This document shows positions 1-7,023 of a DNA stretch of 10,753 bases, in pieces. Under the pieces are notes generated by a model. The model saw only the letters and a list, made by a program, of their open reading frames with translations, did no database searches and was not told where the DNA came from. A program made the position numbers and the translations under genes. Position 1 is the stretch's first letter, and every line of letters starts with the position of its first letter. Source of the DNA: Acidobacteriaceae bacterium (GTDB taxonomy: Bacteria; Acidobacteriota; Terriglobia; Terriglobales; Acidobacteriaceae); assembly GCA_003162495.1 (NCBI GenBank), contig PMOF01000080.1:10275-21027 (forward strand). The letters run 5' to 3'.

Positions 1-1
1 A

Positions 2-1294
2 AGCCTCCGCGAAGGTGGAGTGCCTATCTTTGAAGACCATCTGCCGGCGCTGCTCGCCAGGCATCGCGACCGCTCCATCGCGTTCACTACCGACCTGGCC
101 AGCGGCGTCACGCGCTGCGAGGCCATCTTCATTGCCGTCGGCACTCCCCAGGGCGACACCGGCGCGGCCGACCTCTCTTACGTCGAAGCAGTGGTCTCTG
201 AGATTGCGCGCGCGATCAGCGGCTACAAGGTGATCGTCGAAAAAAGCACGGTGCCGGTCTACACCAATGAGTGGATCCGCCGCGTGCTGCACCGCCACGG
301 CGTCGATCCAGCCAGCTTTGACGTGGTCTCCAATCCCGAGTTCCTGCGCGAAGGCACCGCCATCATCGACTTCCTCCATCCCGACCGCATCGTGGTGGGC
401 GCGGCCAATGAGCGCTCAGCGGATGTTCTGCGCCGCATCTATGAGCCGCTCACCGGCGGCGCCTATTACAATCAGCCCGGCGCTTTGCCGGGGCCGTGCA
501 GCGTCGAACATCCGGCCAAGCTGCTGGTCACTTCGGCGCAAAGTGCGGAGATTATCAAGCACGCTTCCAATGCCTTCCTGGCGCTCAAAATCTCCTTCAT
601 CAATGCCGTGGCCAACCTGGCCGAAACCGTGGACGCGGATATCGAAGACATCGCCATCGGCATGGGCCTCGACAGCCGCATCGGCCCCAGGTTTCTGCGC
701 GCGGGCCTCGGCTATGGCGGCTCCTGTTTCCCCAAGGATGTGGCAGCCTTCCACTGGGTGGCGCAACAGCGGGGCGTCAATTTTCAACTGCTGCAGGAAG
801 TCCGCAAGATCAACGAAACCCAAAAGGACATCTTCTTCAACAAAGTGCTTTCGGCGCTCTGGACCCTGCGCGGCAAGCGCCTTGCGGCCCTGGGCCTGGC
901 CTTCAAGGGCGATACCGACGATATCCGGGAATCTCCCGCCATCGACCTGATCAAGAGACTCCTGGAGGCGGGCGCCACCGTCACCGCCTACGATCCGGCA
1001 GCGATGGAACGCTCCAAGGCAGTCCTGCCGCCTTCTGACAAGCTTCACTATGCCTCGGACCTCTATGCTGCAGCCAAAGATGCCGACGCGGTGCTGATTC
1101 TGACCGATTGGAAGGAGTTCGCCACCATCGACCTGGTACGGCTCAACCAGGCGGTGCGTTTCCCCATCGTCATTGACGGCCGCAACCTCTATAAGCCTCA
1201 AGATATGTTTGAAAACGGTTTTACCTATGTAAGTGTCGGCAGGACGGCAAGCTATCAGGCACAGCAAGGAAAGCCGCGGAGTGCGGTGTTGTGA
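2..1294 (+). CDS. ugd: UDP-glucose 6-dehydrogenase, 5'-truncated by the window edge
   Basis: Cytoplasmic NAD-dependent enzyme that oxidises UDP-glucose to UDP-glucuronate in two steps. The visible part has the KSTVPV strand motif (about residues 75-80 counting from the GTG at 20), the NPEFLREG motif (105-112) and the catalytic-cysteine motif GYGGSCFPKD with Cys at codon 725-727. The C-terminal NAD/UDP-binding motif FKGDTDDIRESP is also present. The frame stays open to the left edge, and the residues just before codon 20 (LREGG, then VPIFE) fit the family's conserved G-x-(I/V)-PI(Y/F)E strand. The GTG at 20 is therefore an internal Val and the true start lies upstream. The N-terminal GxGxxG Rossmann motif and about 50-60 residues are missing. 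A small extra loop rich in Gly/Pro (about 151-165) precedes the SAEIIKHASNAF helix. The UDP-glucuronate decarboxylase gene follows after 82 bases, which fits a UDP-xylose pathway. A GDP-mannose dehydrogenase is the main alternative, but the decarboxylase neighbour argues for UDP-glucose. Confidence 0.93.
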   Translation, partial: SLREGGVPIFEDHLPALLARHRDRSIAFTTDLASGVTRCEAIFIAVGTPQGDTGAADLSYVEAVVSEIARAISGYKVIVEKSTVPVYTNEWIRRVLHRHGVDPASFDVVSNPEFLREGTAIIDFLHPDRIVVGAANERSADVLRRIYEPLTGGAYYNQPGALPGPCSVEHPAKLLVTSAQSAEIIKHASNAFLALKISFINAVANLAETVDADIEDIAIGMGLDSRIGPRFLRAGLGYGGSCFPKDVAAFHWVAQQRGVNFQLLQEVRKINETQKDIFFNKVLSALWTLRGKRLAALGLAFKGDTDDIRESPAIDLIKRLLEAGATVTAYDPAAMERSKAVLPPSDKLHYASDLYAAAKDADAVLILTDWKEFATIDLVRLNQAVRFPIVIDGRNLYKPQDMFENGFTYVSVGRTASYQAQQGKPRSAVL

Positions 1295-1363
1295 TGGCCA
1301 TTTCCACTTTCACATTTCCGGCGATCCGTCTTCCCCGCTGCCTGCAACGCGATTCTGAGCTTC

Positions 1364-1369
1364 GGAGGA
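1364..1369 (+). promoter_or_regulatory. Shine-Dalgarno of the UDP-glucuronate decarboxylase gene
   Basis: The sequence GGAGGA lies 7 bases before the TTG at 1377 and 13 bases before the ATG at 1383. The spacing favours TTG as the start, which adds only two residues (Met-Thr) ahead of the Met-Arg-Val of the Rossmann strand. Confidence 0.65.
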
Positions 1370-1376
1370 CGCACCT

Positions 1377-2321
1377 TTGACCATGAGGGTTCTTGTTACC
1401 GGCGCAGCGGGCTTTCTGGGCTCCCACCTGACCGACAGGCTTCTAAGCGAGGGCCACAGCGTGGTCGGCGTCGACAACCTCTCGACCGGCGACGCCGAGA
1501 ACATTGCCCACCTGGCCAATCAGGAGCGTTTCAGCTTCGAACAGAGAGACATCTGCAAGCCCTTCGATCCCGGCCCAGTGGACTACGTCTTCAACATGGC
1601 TTCCCCGGCCAGCCCGCCAGAGTATCTCCGCCTGGGCATCGAGACCTTGCGCGTGGGCTCCATCGGCACAGAAAACACCCTGCAGATCGCCGCCCGCCAT
1701 GGCGCGGGCTTTCTCCACGCCTCCACTTCGGAGTGCTACGGCGACGCGCTCGAGCATCCGCAGACTGAAAACTATTGGGGAAACGTGAACCCGGTCGGCC
1801 CGCGTTCGGTTTACGATGAGGCCAAGCGCTTTTCTGAGGCGATGGTGATGGCCTACCACCGTTCTCGCGGCGTCAACACCCACTTGGTCCGCATCTTCAA
1901 CACCTATGGTCCCCGCCTTCACCCCAGCGACGGCAGGGTCATCTCCAACTTCATGATGCAGGCCCTGCGCGGCCAGCCGCTCACCATCTACGGAGAGGGC
2001 AGCCAGACTCGCAGCTTCTGCTACGTCGACGACCTCATTGAGGGAATCCTGCGACTCTCGCGCTCCAGCGAACCCATGCCGGTCAACATCGGCAACCCCG
2101 ATGAATTCACCATCCTCGAGTGTGCCCAGGCAGTGCTCGAAGTCACCGGCTCCAAGAGCGCCCTGACCTTCGAATCGCTGCCCCAGGACGATCCCGCGCG
2201 CCGCTGTCCCGATATCAGCAAGGCCCGCGCCCTGCTGGGTTGGGAGCCGCGCATCACGCTCAAAGAGGGACTGCGCAAATCGCTGGACTTCTTCAAGAGC
2301 AAGGCCGCGGTCCACGCCTGA
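1377..2321 (+). CDS. uxs: UDP-glucuronate decarboxylase (UDP-xylose synthase), extended SDR family
   Basis: Cytoplasmic NAD-dependent enzyme that decarboxylates UDP-glucuronate to UDP-xylose. The 314 residues match the usual size of the bacterial short form. Motifs seen: nucleotide-binding TGAAGFLG at 8-15; acidic ribose-binding Asp33 in [17 protein letters not shown] at 76-84; the active-site strand STSECYGD at 116-123, with Thr117/Ser118 and Glu119 as proton handlers; and [14 protein letters not shown] at 138-151 with the catalytic Tyr146-xxx-Lys150. The NP-(I/V)-GPRS-x-YDE-x-KR block and GPR-x-HP-x-DGRV (178-188) are characteristic of UXS rather than of dTDP-glucose 4,6-dehydratase or UDP-glucose epimerase. 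The sugar-nucleotide-binding [13 protein letters not shown] is at 208-220. The start is probably TTG (better Shine-Dalgarno spacing), with ATG at 1383 as the alternative. It directly uses the product of the upstream dehydrogenase. The 82-base gap shows no terminator, so co-transcription is likely. Confidence 0.92.
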   Translation: MTMRVLVTGAAGFLGSHLTDRLLSEGHSVVGVDNLSTGDAENIAHLANQERFSFEQRDICKPFDPGPVDYVFNMASPASPPEYLRLGIETLRVGSIGTENTLQIAARHGAGFLHASTSECYGDALEHPQTENYWGNVNPVGPRSVYDEAKRFSEAMVMAYHRSRGVNTHLVRIFNTYGPRLHPSDGRVISNFMMQALRGQPLTIYGEGSQTRSFCYVDDLIEGILRLSRSSEPMPVNIGNPDEFTILECAQAVLEVTGSKSALTFESLPQDDPARRCPDISKARALLGWEPRITLKEGLRKSLDFFKSKAAVHA

Positions 2322-2387
2322 AGGCGGATCACGCCGTCTTACCCGTTTCGATCCCGCGGCCGGAAACCCCAATAAAGCGAATTTCTT

Positions 2388-2393
2388 TATAAT
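2388..2393 (+). promoter_or_regulatory. Possible promoter -10 box in an AT-rich island before the VWA-module gene
   Basis: A perfect TATAAT stands in a short A/T-rich island (about 2371-2394) within G+C-rich DNA, 70 bases before the ATG at 2464. No convincing TTGACA-like -35 sits 16-18 bases upstream. A 6-bp inverted repeat, ATAAAG (2372-2377) and CTTTAT (2385-2390), overlaps the box and might be an operator or chance. The position fits a promoter that separates the secreted-module genes from the sugar-nucleotide genes. Confidence 0.45.
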
Positions 2394-2463
2394 TGCCGCA
2401 GCTTTTAGTGCGCAGATTTCGTCACTCAAGGCAGCACCCCAAGGACAAACGAAGCAGGTTCAA

Positions 2464-5400
2464 ATGCGCAGGCTGATTCTGATGGGACTGCTGGCGGTAT
2501 TGACACTTCCCGCCGCAGCCGCAAAGCGCGTAACCGTCGCTCAGCTTGAGCAGTCCCTGGCCGGCGACAGTGCGGCCCAACGGCCCGATGCCGAGATCGC
2601 GCGCCAGATCGGCCAACTGGAGCTTTCTGAGCGGCTCACCGATGCTACTCTGGAACACTTCGCCAAAGAACTCGCCCTCGGTCCCCGCACCGCCCTGGCC
2701 TTGCAGTTGCTCGCCGACCAATCGGCCTTCCTCGAACCGCCGGCCAGCGATCTTCCCGCCACGGGAAGCCCCGACGCCGCCACCCAGCAACGCATGATGG
2801 ACCTGGCGCGCGGTTACGTGGTCAGAATCTGGCCGCACCTGCCCAACTTCTTCGTTACCCGCACCACCGCCCGCTTTGACGATGGACCGCGCATCCTCGA
2901 GCAGGGCGGCTGGCCGGTGCGCTCCGGAATGCATCTGACGGGAACCACTACCCGCAACCTCACCTACCGCGACGGCCAGGAGATTCTTGACCAGCCCACG
3001 GAGACGGCTGCCTCCAGTTCCAGCTCCGCCCCCACGCCCACAGAACCGGAAAAGGGAATGACCTCCAGGGGCGAATTCGGCCCCGAACTCACCATCGTCC
3101 TCACCGACACCGCCAAAGGGACCGTGACCTGGAGCCACTGGGAACAAACCTCGGCTGGGCTGACCGCGGTTTACACTTACTCGGTGCCCAGGGCCGCCTC
3201 GCACTTCGATGTCAGCTACTGCTGCCTTCGTGAGGATTCCCCCAGCCAGCGCCGCGAATTGCAATATGGAAACCAGAGCCGGTCAACCCCCACTGCGGTC
3301 GCGGTCGCCCCACCGAATGCAAAACTCTTCCACGACACCCCCGGCTACCACGGCACGCTCTCCATCGATCCAAATACCGGCGCCATCCTGCGCGTCACCA
3401 TTGATGCTGAGCTGAAAAGTGGCGACCCCATCTCCAGAGCTGCCACCGTGGTTCAGTACGGCCCCGTCATGATCGGCGATCGCAGTTATATCTTCCCCGT
3501 GCGCAGCCTCGCCTTCTCCATGGAACAACCCGCTTCCTACGGCCATCCCAGAGACCCGCCCACTCTGCTGGTGAATCAGGCTACCTTCACTCACTATCAC
3601 CGTCTGGGCGTCGACATCCGCATGATCGCGGATGCCGCAGACACGCAGGGCCCAGCCTCCGCCGGCTCCTCCTCTCCCGACCCGCTATCCCAAACCGGCC
3701 AAGCCCAAACTGCGGAAGCGCAAAGTCCGTTGGGTGCGGCGTCATCGGTTCCCTCAATCCAGCCCGCAATGGAAGCATCGGCCGGCCCGTCCGTTTCCCC
3801 GGCCTCTGATCCCGATCCAGCGCCGCTATCCCCGCCGGAACCTCCTGTAGTCCCGGAAATCACCGTGACCGCGGCCGACGGAGTTCCCGATCTGCCTGCC
3901 GACTCGCCCCCGCCGGAACAGAACCTCACCTTCAAGGTCACCTCGCGGCTGGTCGACGTGGGCATCGTGGTCTATGACAAGAATGGCCATCCGGTCAACG
4001 ATCTGAAGCCCGAGAATTTCGAAGTCTACGACAACGGCCGCAAGCAGGACATCCGCTCCTTCAGCCAATTCGCGGGCGCGCCCCAGGTTGTCCCCGGCGC
4101 TCCGTCGGTTGCGGCAACCGTGGCGCCGGAACAATCATTTTCCAACCGTTCCGCCGATGCGGGCGGGCTGGAACCGCCTGCTCCCGAGGTCAGCAGCACT
4201 GTCCTGCTCATCGATGAAAGCAACATCGCCTGGAGCGACATGAACAACGCCCGCCAGCAGGCGCTTAAATTTCTGGGCAGCCTGGCTCCCGGCGAACGCG
4301 TCGGCCTTTACTCCATGACGCCACTCGGCTTTCGAGTTCTTCAGGAGATCAGCGCCGACCATGCCGCCATCATCGCCCGCCTGCAGAAATGGATGCCCCT
4401 GGCGCAGTCGGTCTCGCAGGCGCAGGACGAAGAGGTGCGCAATCGCCAGCAATTCAACGAGGTGCATAACGTCGCCGACTTGAACTCGGTAAACGGCAAT
4501 CAGATTGACGTGCCCGATGCGCAGATCACCGTCGATCCGCAATTGCGCACCATGGGCAGCAATCCGGCTCGCGCCTCGCTGATCATCCTGGGCGGCATCG
4601 CGCGCCATCTTTCCGCCGTCACCGGGCACAAAAACCTGATCTGGATATCGAGCGACAACGTCTTCGCCGACTGGCAAAACCAGCAAGTGGGCATCGACAA
4701 GAGTCCCAAATTCGTTGACACCTTTGCCCTGCACGCGCAGGAAATGATGAACGACGCGCATGTGGCTGTCTTTCCCGTGGACGTATCGCAGCTTGAAACC
4801 TCGGCCATCAACGCCGACATTCAGCATCGCAACGTGGAACTGAACCAGGCCGCCCAGGATACGCAGGGCTTGAATGGCGGCGCGCTTACCCGCGACGTCA
4901 CCCCCGGCCGCATCACCGCCGGCATGCAGCAGGACATCCGCCCCATTCAGGGTCCCATCCGCCAGGTTGCCGATGCCACCGGGGGGCGCGTCATCCGTCG
5001 TGCCGGCGATCTGGCCGCCGAGTTCAATAGCGTGGTCGAAGCCGGCCACGCCACCTACCTGATCAGCTTTTCTCCCCAAGGGCAGGCCGACGATCAGTAC
5101 CACACCATCGCCATCAAACTGACCGGCAAACAGCACGGGCTCTCGCCCCGCTACCGCACCGGCTATATGTTCTCCAGAGAACCCGTCACGCTCAAAGATC
5201 GCTTCAAGCAGGCCGTGTGGCAGCCCAGGGACGTGACTGACGTCGCGGTCACCGCTGGCGTGATGCCCATGAATCCCGGCGTCAACGTGAAACTCAACAT
5301 TGTTGCCGGCGATCTCGGCCTCCAGCAGCAGGCAGGCAAGTGGATGGACAAGCTGGATATTTTCTTCATCCAGCGCGACGACGCCGGCATCCATGCCCAG

Positions 5401-5595
5401 GTTGAAGGGGAAACCCTCGGTTTGCGGCTCCAGCCCTCCACCTATCAGAGCCTCCTGTCCGCCGGCGTCCCCTTTGAACGCATTGTGCAGATCCGCCCGG
5501 GCATGGCTTCGCTCCGCGTGCTGGTGGTCGACGAGAACTCCGGCCGCATGGGTTCGGTCACCGTTCCCGCACCAGCCTTGAAAGCGGAACGTTGA
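2464..5595 (+). CDS. Exported protein: shared N-terminal module fused to an acidobacterial VWFA-related domain
   Basis: Large exported protein (1043 aa) of unknown role. Residues 1-20 form a Sec signal peptide: two Arg, a hydrophobic core, then PAAAA before Lys21. Residues about 21-380 are a module shared with the next two genes, with LSERLT at 54, PPASDLP at 92-98, the Cys253-Cys254 pair in SYCC, YHG at 295-297 and the YGPV strand. Residues about 390-487 are a low-complexity Pro/Ser/Ala linker. From 488 the family-typical strand appears (VVYDKNGHPVNDL, then ENFEVYDNG), followed by a VWA-like fold. Its first metal-site Asp is D584 (DESNI), with SSDNV around D731 and ATGGRVIRR at 838-846. After about residue 905 comes a beta-rich C-terminal domain ending with a GSVTVP strand. 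The MIDAS is degenerate (second Ser of DxSxS is Ile588), so metal binding is uncertain. The Shine-Dalgarno is weak (AGG, 5 bases before ATG). VWFA-related domains (TIGR03436) are known as a large acidobacterial paralogous family. The function of this fusion, perhaps in adhesion or surface protein interaction, is inference. Confidence 0.88.
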   Translation: MRRLILMGLLAVLTLPAAAAKRVTVAQLEQSLAGDSAAQRPDAEIARQIGQLELSERLTDATLEHFAKELALGPRTALALQLLADQSAFLEPPASDLPATGSPDAATQQRMMDLARGYVVRIWPHLPNFFVTRTTARFDDGPRILEQGGWPVRSGMHLTGTTTRNLTYRDGQEILDQPTETAASSSSSAPTPTEPEKGMTSRGEFGPELTIVLTDTAKGTVTWSHWEQTSAGLTAVYTYSVPRAASHFDVSYCCLREDSPSQRRELQYGNQSRSTPTAVAVAPPNAKLFHDTPGYHGTLSIDPNTGAILRVTIDAELKSGDPISRAATVVQYGPVMIGDRSYIFPVRSLAFSMEQPASYGHPRDPPTLLVNQATFTHYHRLGVDIRMIADAADTQGPASAGSSSPDPLSQTGQAQTAEAQSPLGAASSVPSIQPAMEASAGPSVSPASDPDPAPLSPPEPPVVPEITVTAADGVPDLPADSPPPEQNLTFKVTSRLVDVGIVVYDKNGHPVNDLKPENFEVYDNGRKQDIRSFSQFAGAPQVVPGAPSVAATVAPEQSFSNRSADAGGLEPPAPEVSSTVLLIDESNIAWSDMNNARQQALKFLGSLAPGERVGLYSMTPLGFRVLQEISADHAAIIARLQKWMPLAQSVSQAQDEEVRNRQQFNEVHNVADLNSVNGNQIDVPDAQITVDPQLRTMGSNPARASLIILGGIARHLSAVTGHKNLIWISSDNVFADWQNQQVGIDKSPKFVDTFALHAQEMMNDAHVAVFPVDVSQLETSAINADIQHRNVELNQAAQDTQGLNGGALTRDVTPGRITAGMQQDIRPIQGPIRQVADATGGRVIRRAGDLAAEFNSVVEAGHATYLISFSPQGQADDQYHTIAIKLTGKQHGLSPRYRTGYMFSREPVTLKDRFKQAVWQPRDVTDVAVTAGVMPMNPGVNVKLNIVAGDLGLQQQAGKWMDKLDIFFIQRDDAGIHAQVEGETLGLRLQPSTYQSLLSAGVPFERIVQIRPGMASLRVLVVDENSGRMGSVTVPAPALKAER

Positions 5596-5682
5596 GAACC
5601 GGAATCCGATGCGCAATGTGCAACAGTCAATGCCAGCGGCACGTCTGTACAATGGCCGCGACTCGGCAACGGCTGCAAAGTC

Positions 5683-5702
5683 CCTGACCAGTCAGGTGTT
5701 TT
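5683..5702 (+). terminator. Possible weak intrinsic terminator between the VWA fusion and the first stand-alone module gene
   Basis: CCTGAC (5683-5688) pairs with GTCAGG (5691-5696); the 2-base centre means about 5 pairs with a 4-base loop in practice. TGTTTT follows at 5697-5702. It lies 88 bases after the stop of the large gene and 44 bases before the next start. The stem is short for such G+C-rich DNA, so an operator-like inverted repeat is the alternative. Confidence 0.4.
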
Positions 5703-5733
5703 CTCTGTCAAATGGATGCAATGCGTGATCGCA

Positions 5734-5739
5734 AAGGAG
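5734..5739 (+). promoter_or_regulatory. Strong Shine-Dalgarno of the 401-aa module gene
   Basis: AAGGAG lies 7 bases before the ATG at 5747, close to the ideal. It fixes the start. This is much stronger than the site of the upstream large gene, suggesting higher translation of the stand-alone module. Confidence 0.8.
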
Positions 5740-5746
5740 TGAGCGA

Positions 5747-6952
5747 ATGAAACGTTTTGGATGGATTCTCGTGCTGCTGATGGCAGCCTCCCCCGCCTGG
5801 GCAGCCAGGACGGTGACCGTAAAACAACTCAACGATCTGCTGGTGTCGCTCCAGCAATCCAAGAAGACCGATGCCGAGGTGGCCGCTGAGCTCAAGCAGA
5901 TTGTGCTCAGCGAAGAGCTGACCCGCGCCGCAATGAATGCCCTGGTCCAATACGTTCCCGGACCCCTGTCCACTGAGCAGATTTATGTGCTCGAAGCGCG
6001 CAGCGCCATGCTCGCTCCGCCGGCCGCCGATTTGCCCTCCACGCCGGCTCCCGACGCCGTCGCGCAAAAGGCCATTCTCGACAAGGCGACCGACTATGCA
6101 AACAAAACCTATGGCCAACTGCCGCCGCTCACCGCAACCAAAACTACCCTTCGCTTCCAGGACAACATAGAAGCTGCTGCGGCCAGCTCCGGCCTGCACT
6201 CCAGCGCCACCGATATATCCATCGGCAACAACGCCGTGTTGGCAAGTCAATTTGTCCACTACATCAACTCCACTGAAAGGCCCGTAGAGTTGGTGAACGG
6301 CGGGGAGAAAGTTGACCCGGGAAAGGATAAGGGCCAGTGGGGACAGAACGGTCAGATCGCTTTGCTTGGTCAGGGCCCCGTTCTGAACACCGTTCTCGAT
6401 GAGGCGCTGGCCTCCGGCAAAATCAGCTGGCTGCGCTGGGAGACGGTCAACACCCACCAGACCGCCGTCTTTTCCTTCTCGGTCGACAAAAAGAAAACCC
6501 ACTACGCCGTGAATTACTGCTGCTTCCCGGATGTCGATCAAACCGGTGTCGCAAACTTCAGCGGGCAAAACGGAGCCGGCGCTCCGAAAGGCTCCCCGGG
6601 GGCCCCGGGCGGCGCCAAGGGCAATTTCCAAACCAATACCAGTTGGAAGAATTACAAGGCAACAGTCCCCTATCACGGCGAATTGTTTGTCGATCTTGAT
6701 ACCGGTATTGTTGTCCGCTTGATCACAGTCGCCGAGTTCAAATCCTCCGACGTGGTCCACCAGGAAGACCAGCGCATCGACTACGGGCCCGTAGCCGTCG
6801 ACGGCAAGACCCTCGTCCTGCCGGGCAAGACCGTCGTCAATACCGAGGTAGCTTCGAATGGCGAATCCGCTGCTGCGGGCAAATACAACACACGCCACAC
6901 TCTTCTGACCGCCGAGTACAAGGACTACAAACCCGCCGGTGCCGCTCAATAG
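5747..6952 (+). CDS. Exported stand-alone module protein, paralogue 1 (401 aa)
   Basis: Unrecognised exported protein. The signal peptide ends in AAASPAWA-type residues: a hydrophobic stretch from 5 to about 15, then PAWA before Ala20. The mature protein is collinear with residues 21-380 of the upstream VWA fusion and with the next gene. Shared features are TV-x-QL at 24-28, DAEVA at 42-46, LSEELT at 54-59, LAPPAADLP at 89-97, the W-x-x-WE motif, the NYCCFP block with Cys258-Cys259, YHG at 309-311 followed by D-x-D-TG and VRLIT, VHQED and IDYGPV. The first third is predicted helical and the rest beta-rich by eye. It has no VWA domain, membrane anchor or lipobox. Unlike its paralogues it has a Gly/Pro/Ala-rich insertion at 273-293 with a few collagen-like triplets. 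The start is supported by a strong Shine-Dalgarno. Location is periplasm or cell surface (inferred). No enzyme motif is recognised; a beta-rich binding domain is a guess. Confidence 0.85.
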   Translation: MKRFGWILVLLMAASPAWAARTVTVKQLNDLLVSLQQSKKTDAEVAAELKQIVLSEELTRAAMNALVQYVPGPLSTEQIYVLEARSAMLAPPAADLPSTPAPDAVAQKAILDKATDYANKTYGQLPPLTATKTTLRFQDNIEAAAASSGLHSSATDISIGNNAVLASQFVHYINSTERPVELVNGGEKVDPGKDKGQWGQNGQIALLGQGPVLNTVLDEALASGKISWLRWETVNTHQTAVFSFSVDKKKTHYAVNYCCFPDVDQTGVANFSGQNGAGAPKGSPGAPGGAKGNFQTNTSWKNYKATVPYHGELFVDLDTGIVVRLITVAEFKSSDVVHQEDQRIDYGPVAVDGKTLVLPGKTVVNTEVASNGESAAAGKYNTRHTLLTAEYKDYKPAGAAQ

Positions 6953-6968
6953 GCAGCGCTCACATCCC

Positions 6969-6994
6969 GCGGCGGCTGCATCTTCAGCCGCCGC
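6969..6994 (+). repeat. Perfect 10-bp GC-rich hairpin between the two stand-alone module genes
   Basis: GCGGCGGCTG (6969-6978) and CAGCCGCCGC (6985-6994) are exact reverse complements around the 6-base loop CATCTT. It starts 16 bases after the stop at 6950-6952. No T tract follows. A second small stem, TGGCC (6998-7002) with GGCCA (7007-7011), abuts the next ribosome binding site. It could be an mRNA-processing or stabilising element, an attenuator of the downstream gene, or a terminator lacking a U tract. Confidence 0.7.
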
Positions 6995-7010
6995 ACCTGG
7001 CCCTCCGGCC

Positions 7011-7015
7011 AAGGA
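7011..7015 (+). promoter_or_regulatory. Shine-Dalgarno of the 386-aa module gene
   Basis: AAGGA lies 8 bases before the ATG at 7024. Its first base is the last base of the small 5-bp stem 6998-7011, so folding of that stem could affect ribosome access. Confidence 0.65.
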
Positions 7016-7023
7016 AAAGGGCA

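Noticed and set aside
20-22. GTG as start of the dehydrogenase
   Set aside because: The frame is open to the window edge and the upstream residues fit the family's conserved strand; the Rossmann motif must lie further upstream.
1443-2429. 328-codon open frame on the - strand opposite the decarboxylase
   Set aside because: The + strand encodes an unmistakable UXS; the antisense translation has no recognisable motif.
4981-4986. Run of six G as a possible frameshift in the VWA protein
   Set aside because: Motifs before and after the run read in one frame (ATGGRVIRR then YLISFSP), so there is no break.
4135-5652. 505-codon open frame on the - strand
   Set aside because: It lies opposite the VWA protein, whose domains are recognisable. 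Long antisense frames are expected in G+C-rich DNA, and the translation shows no family motif.
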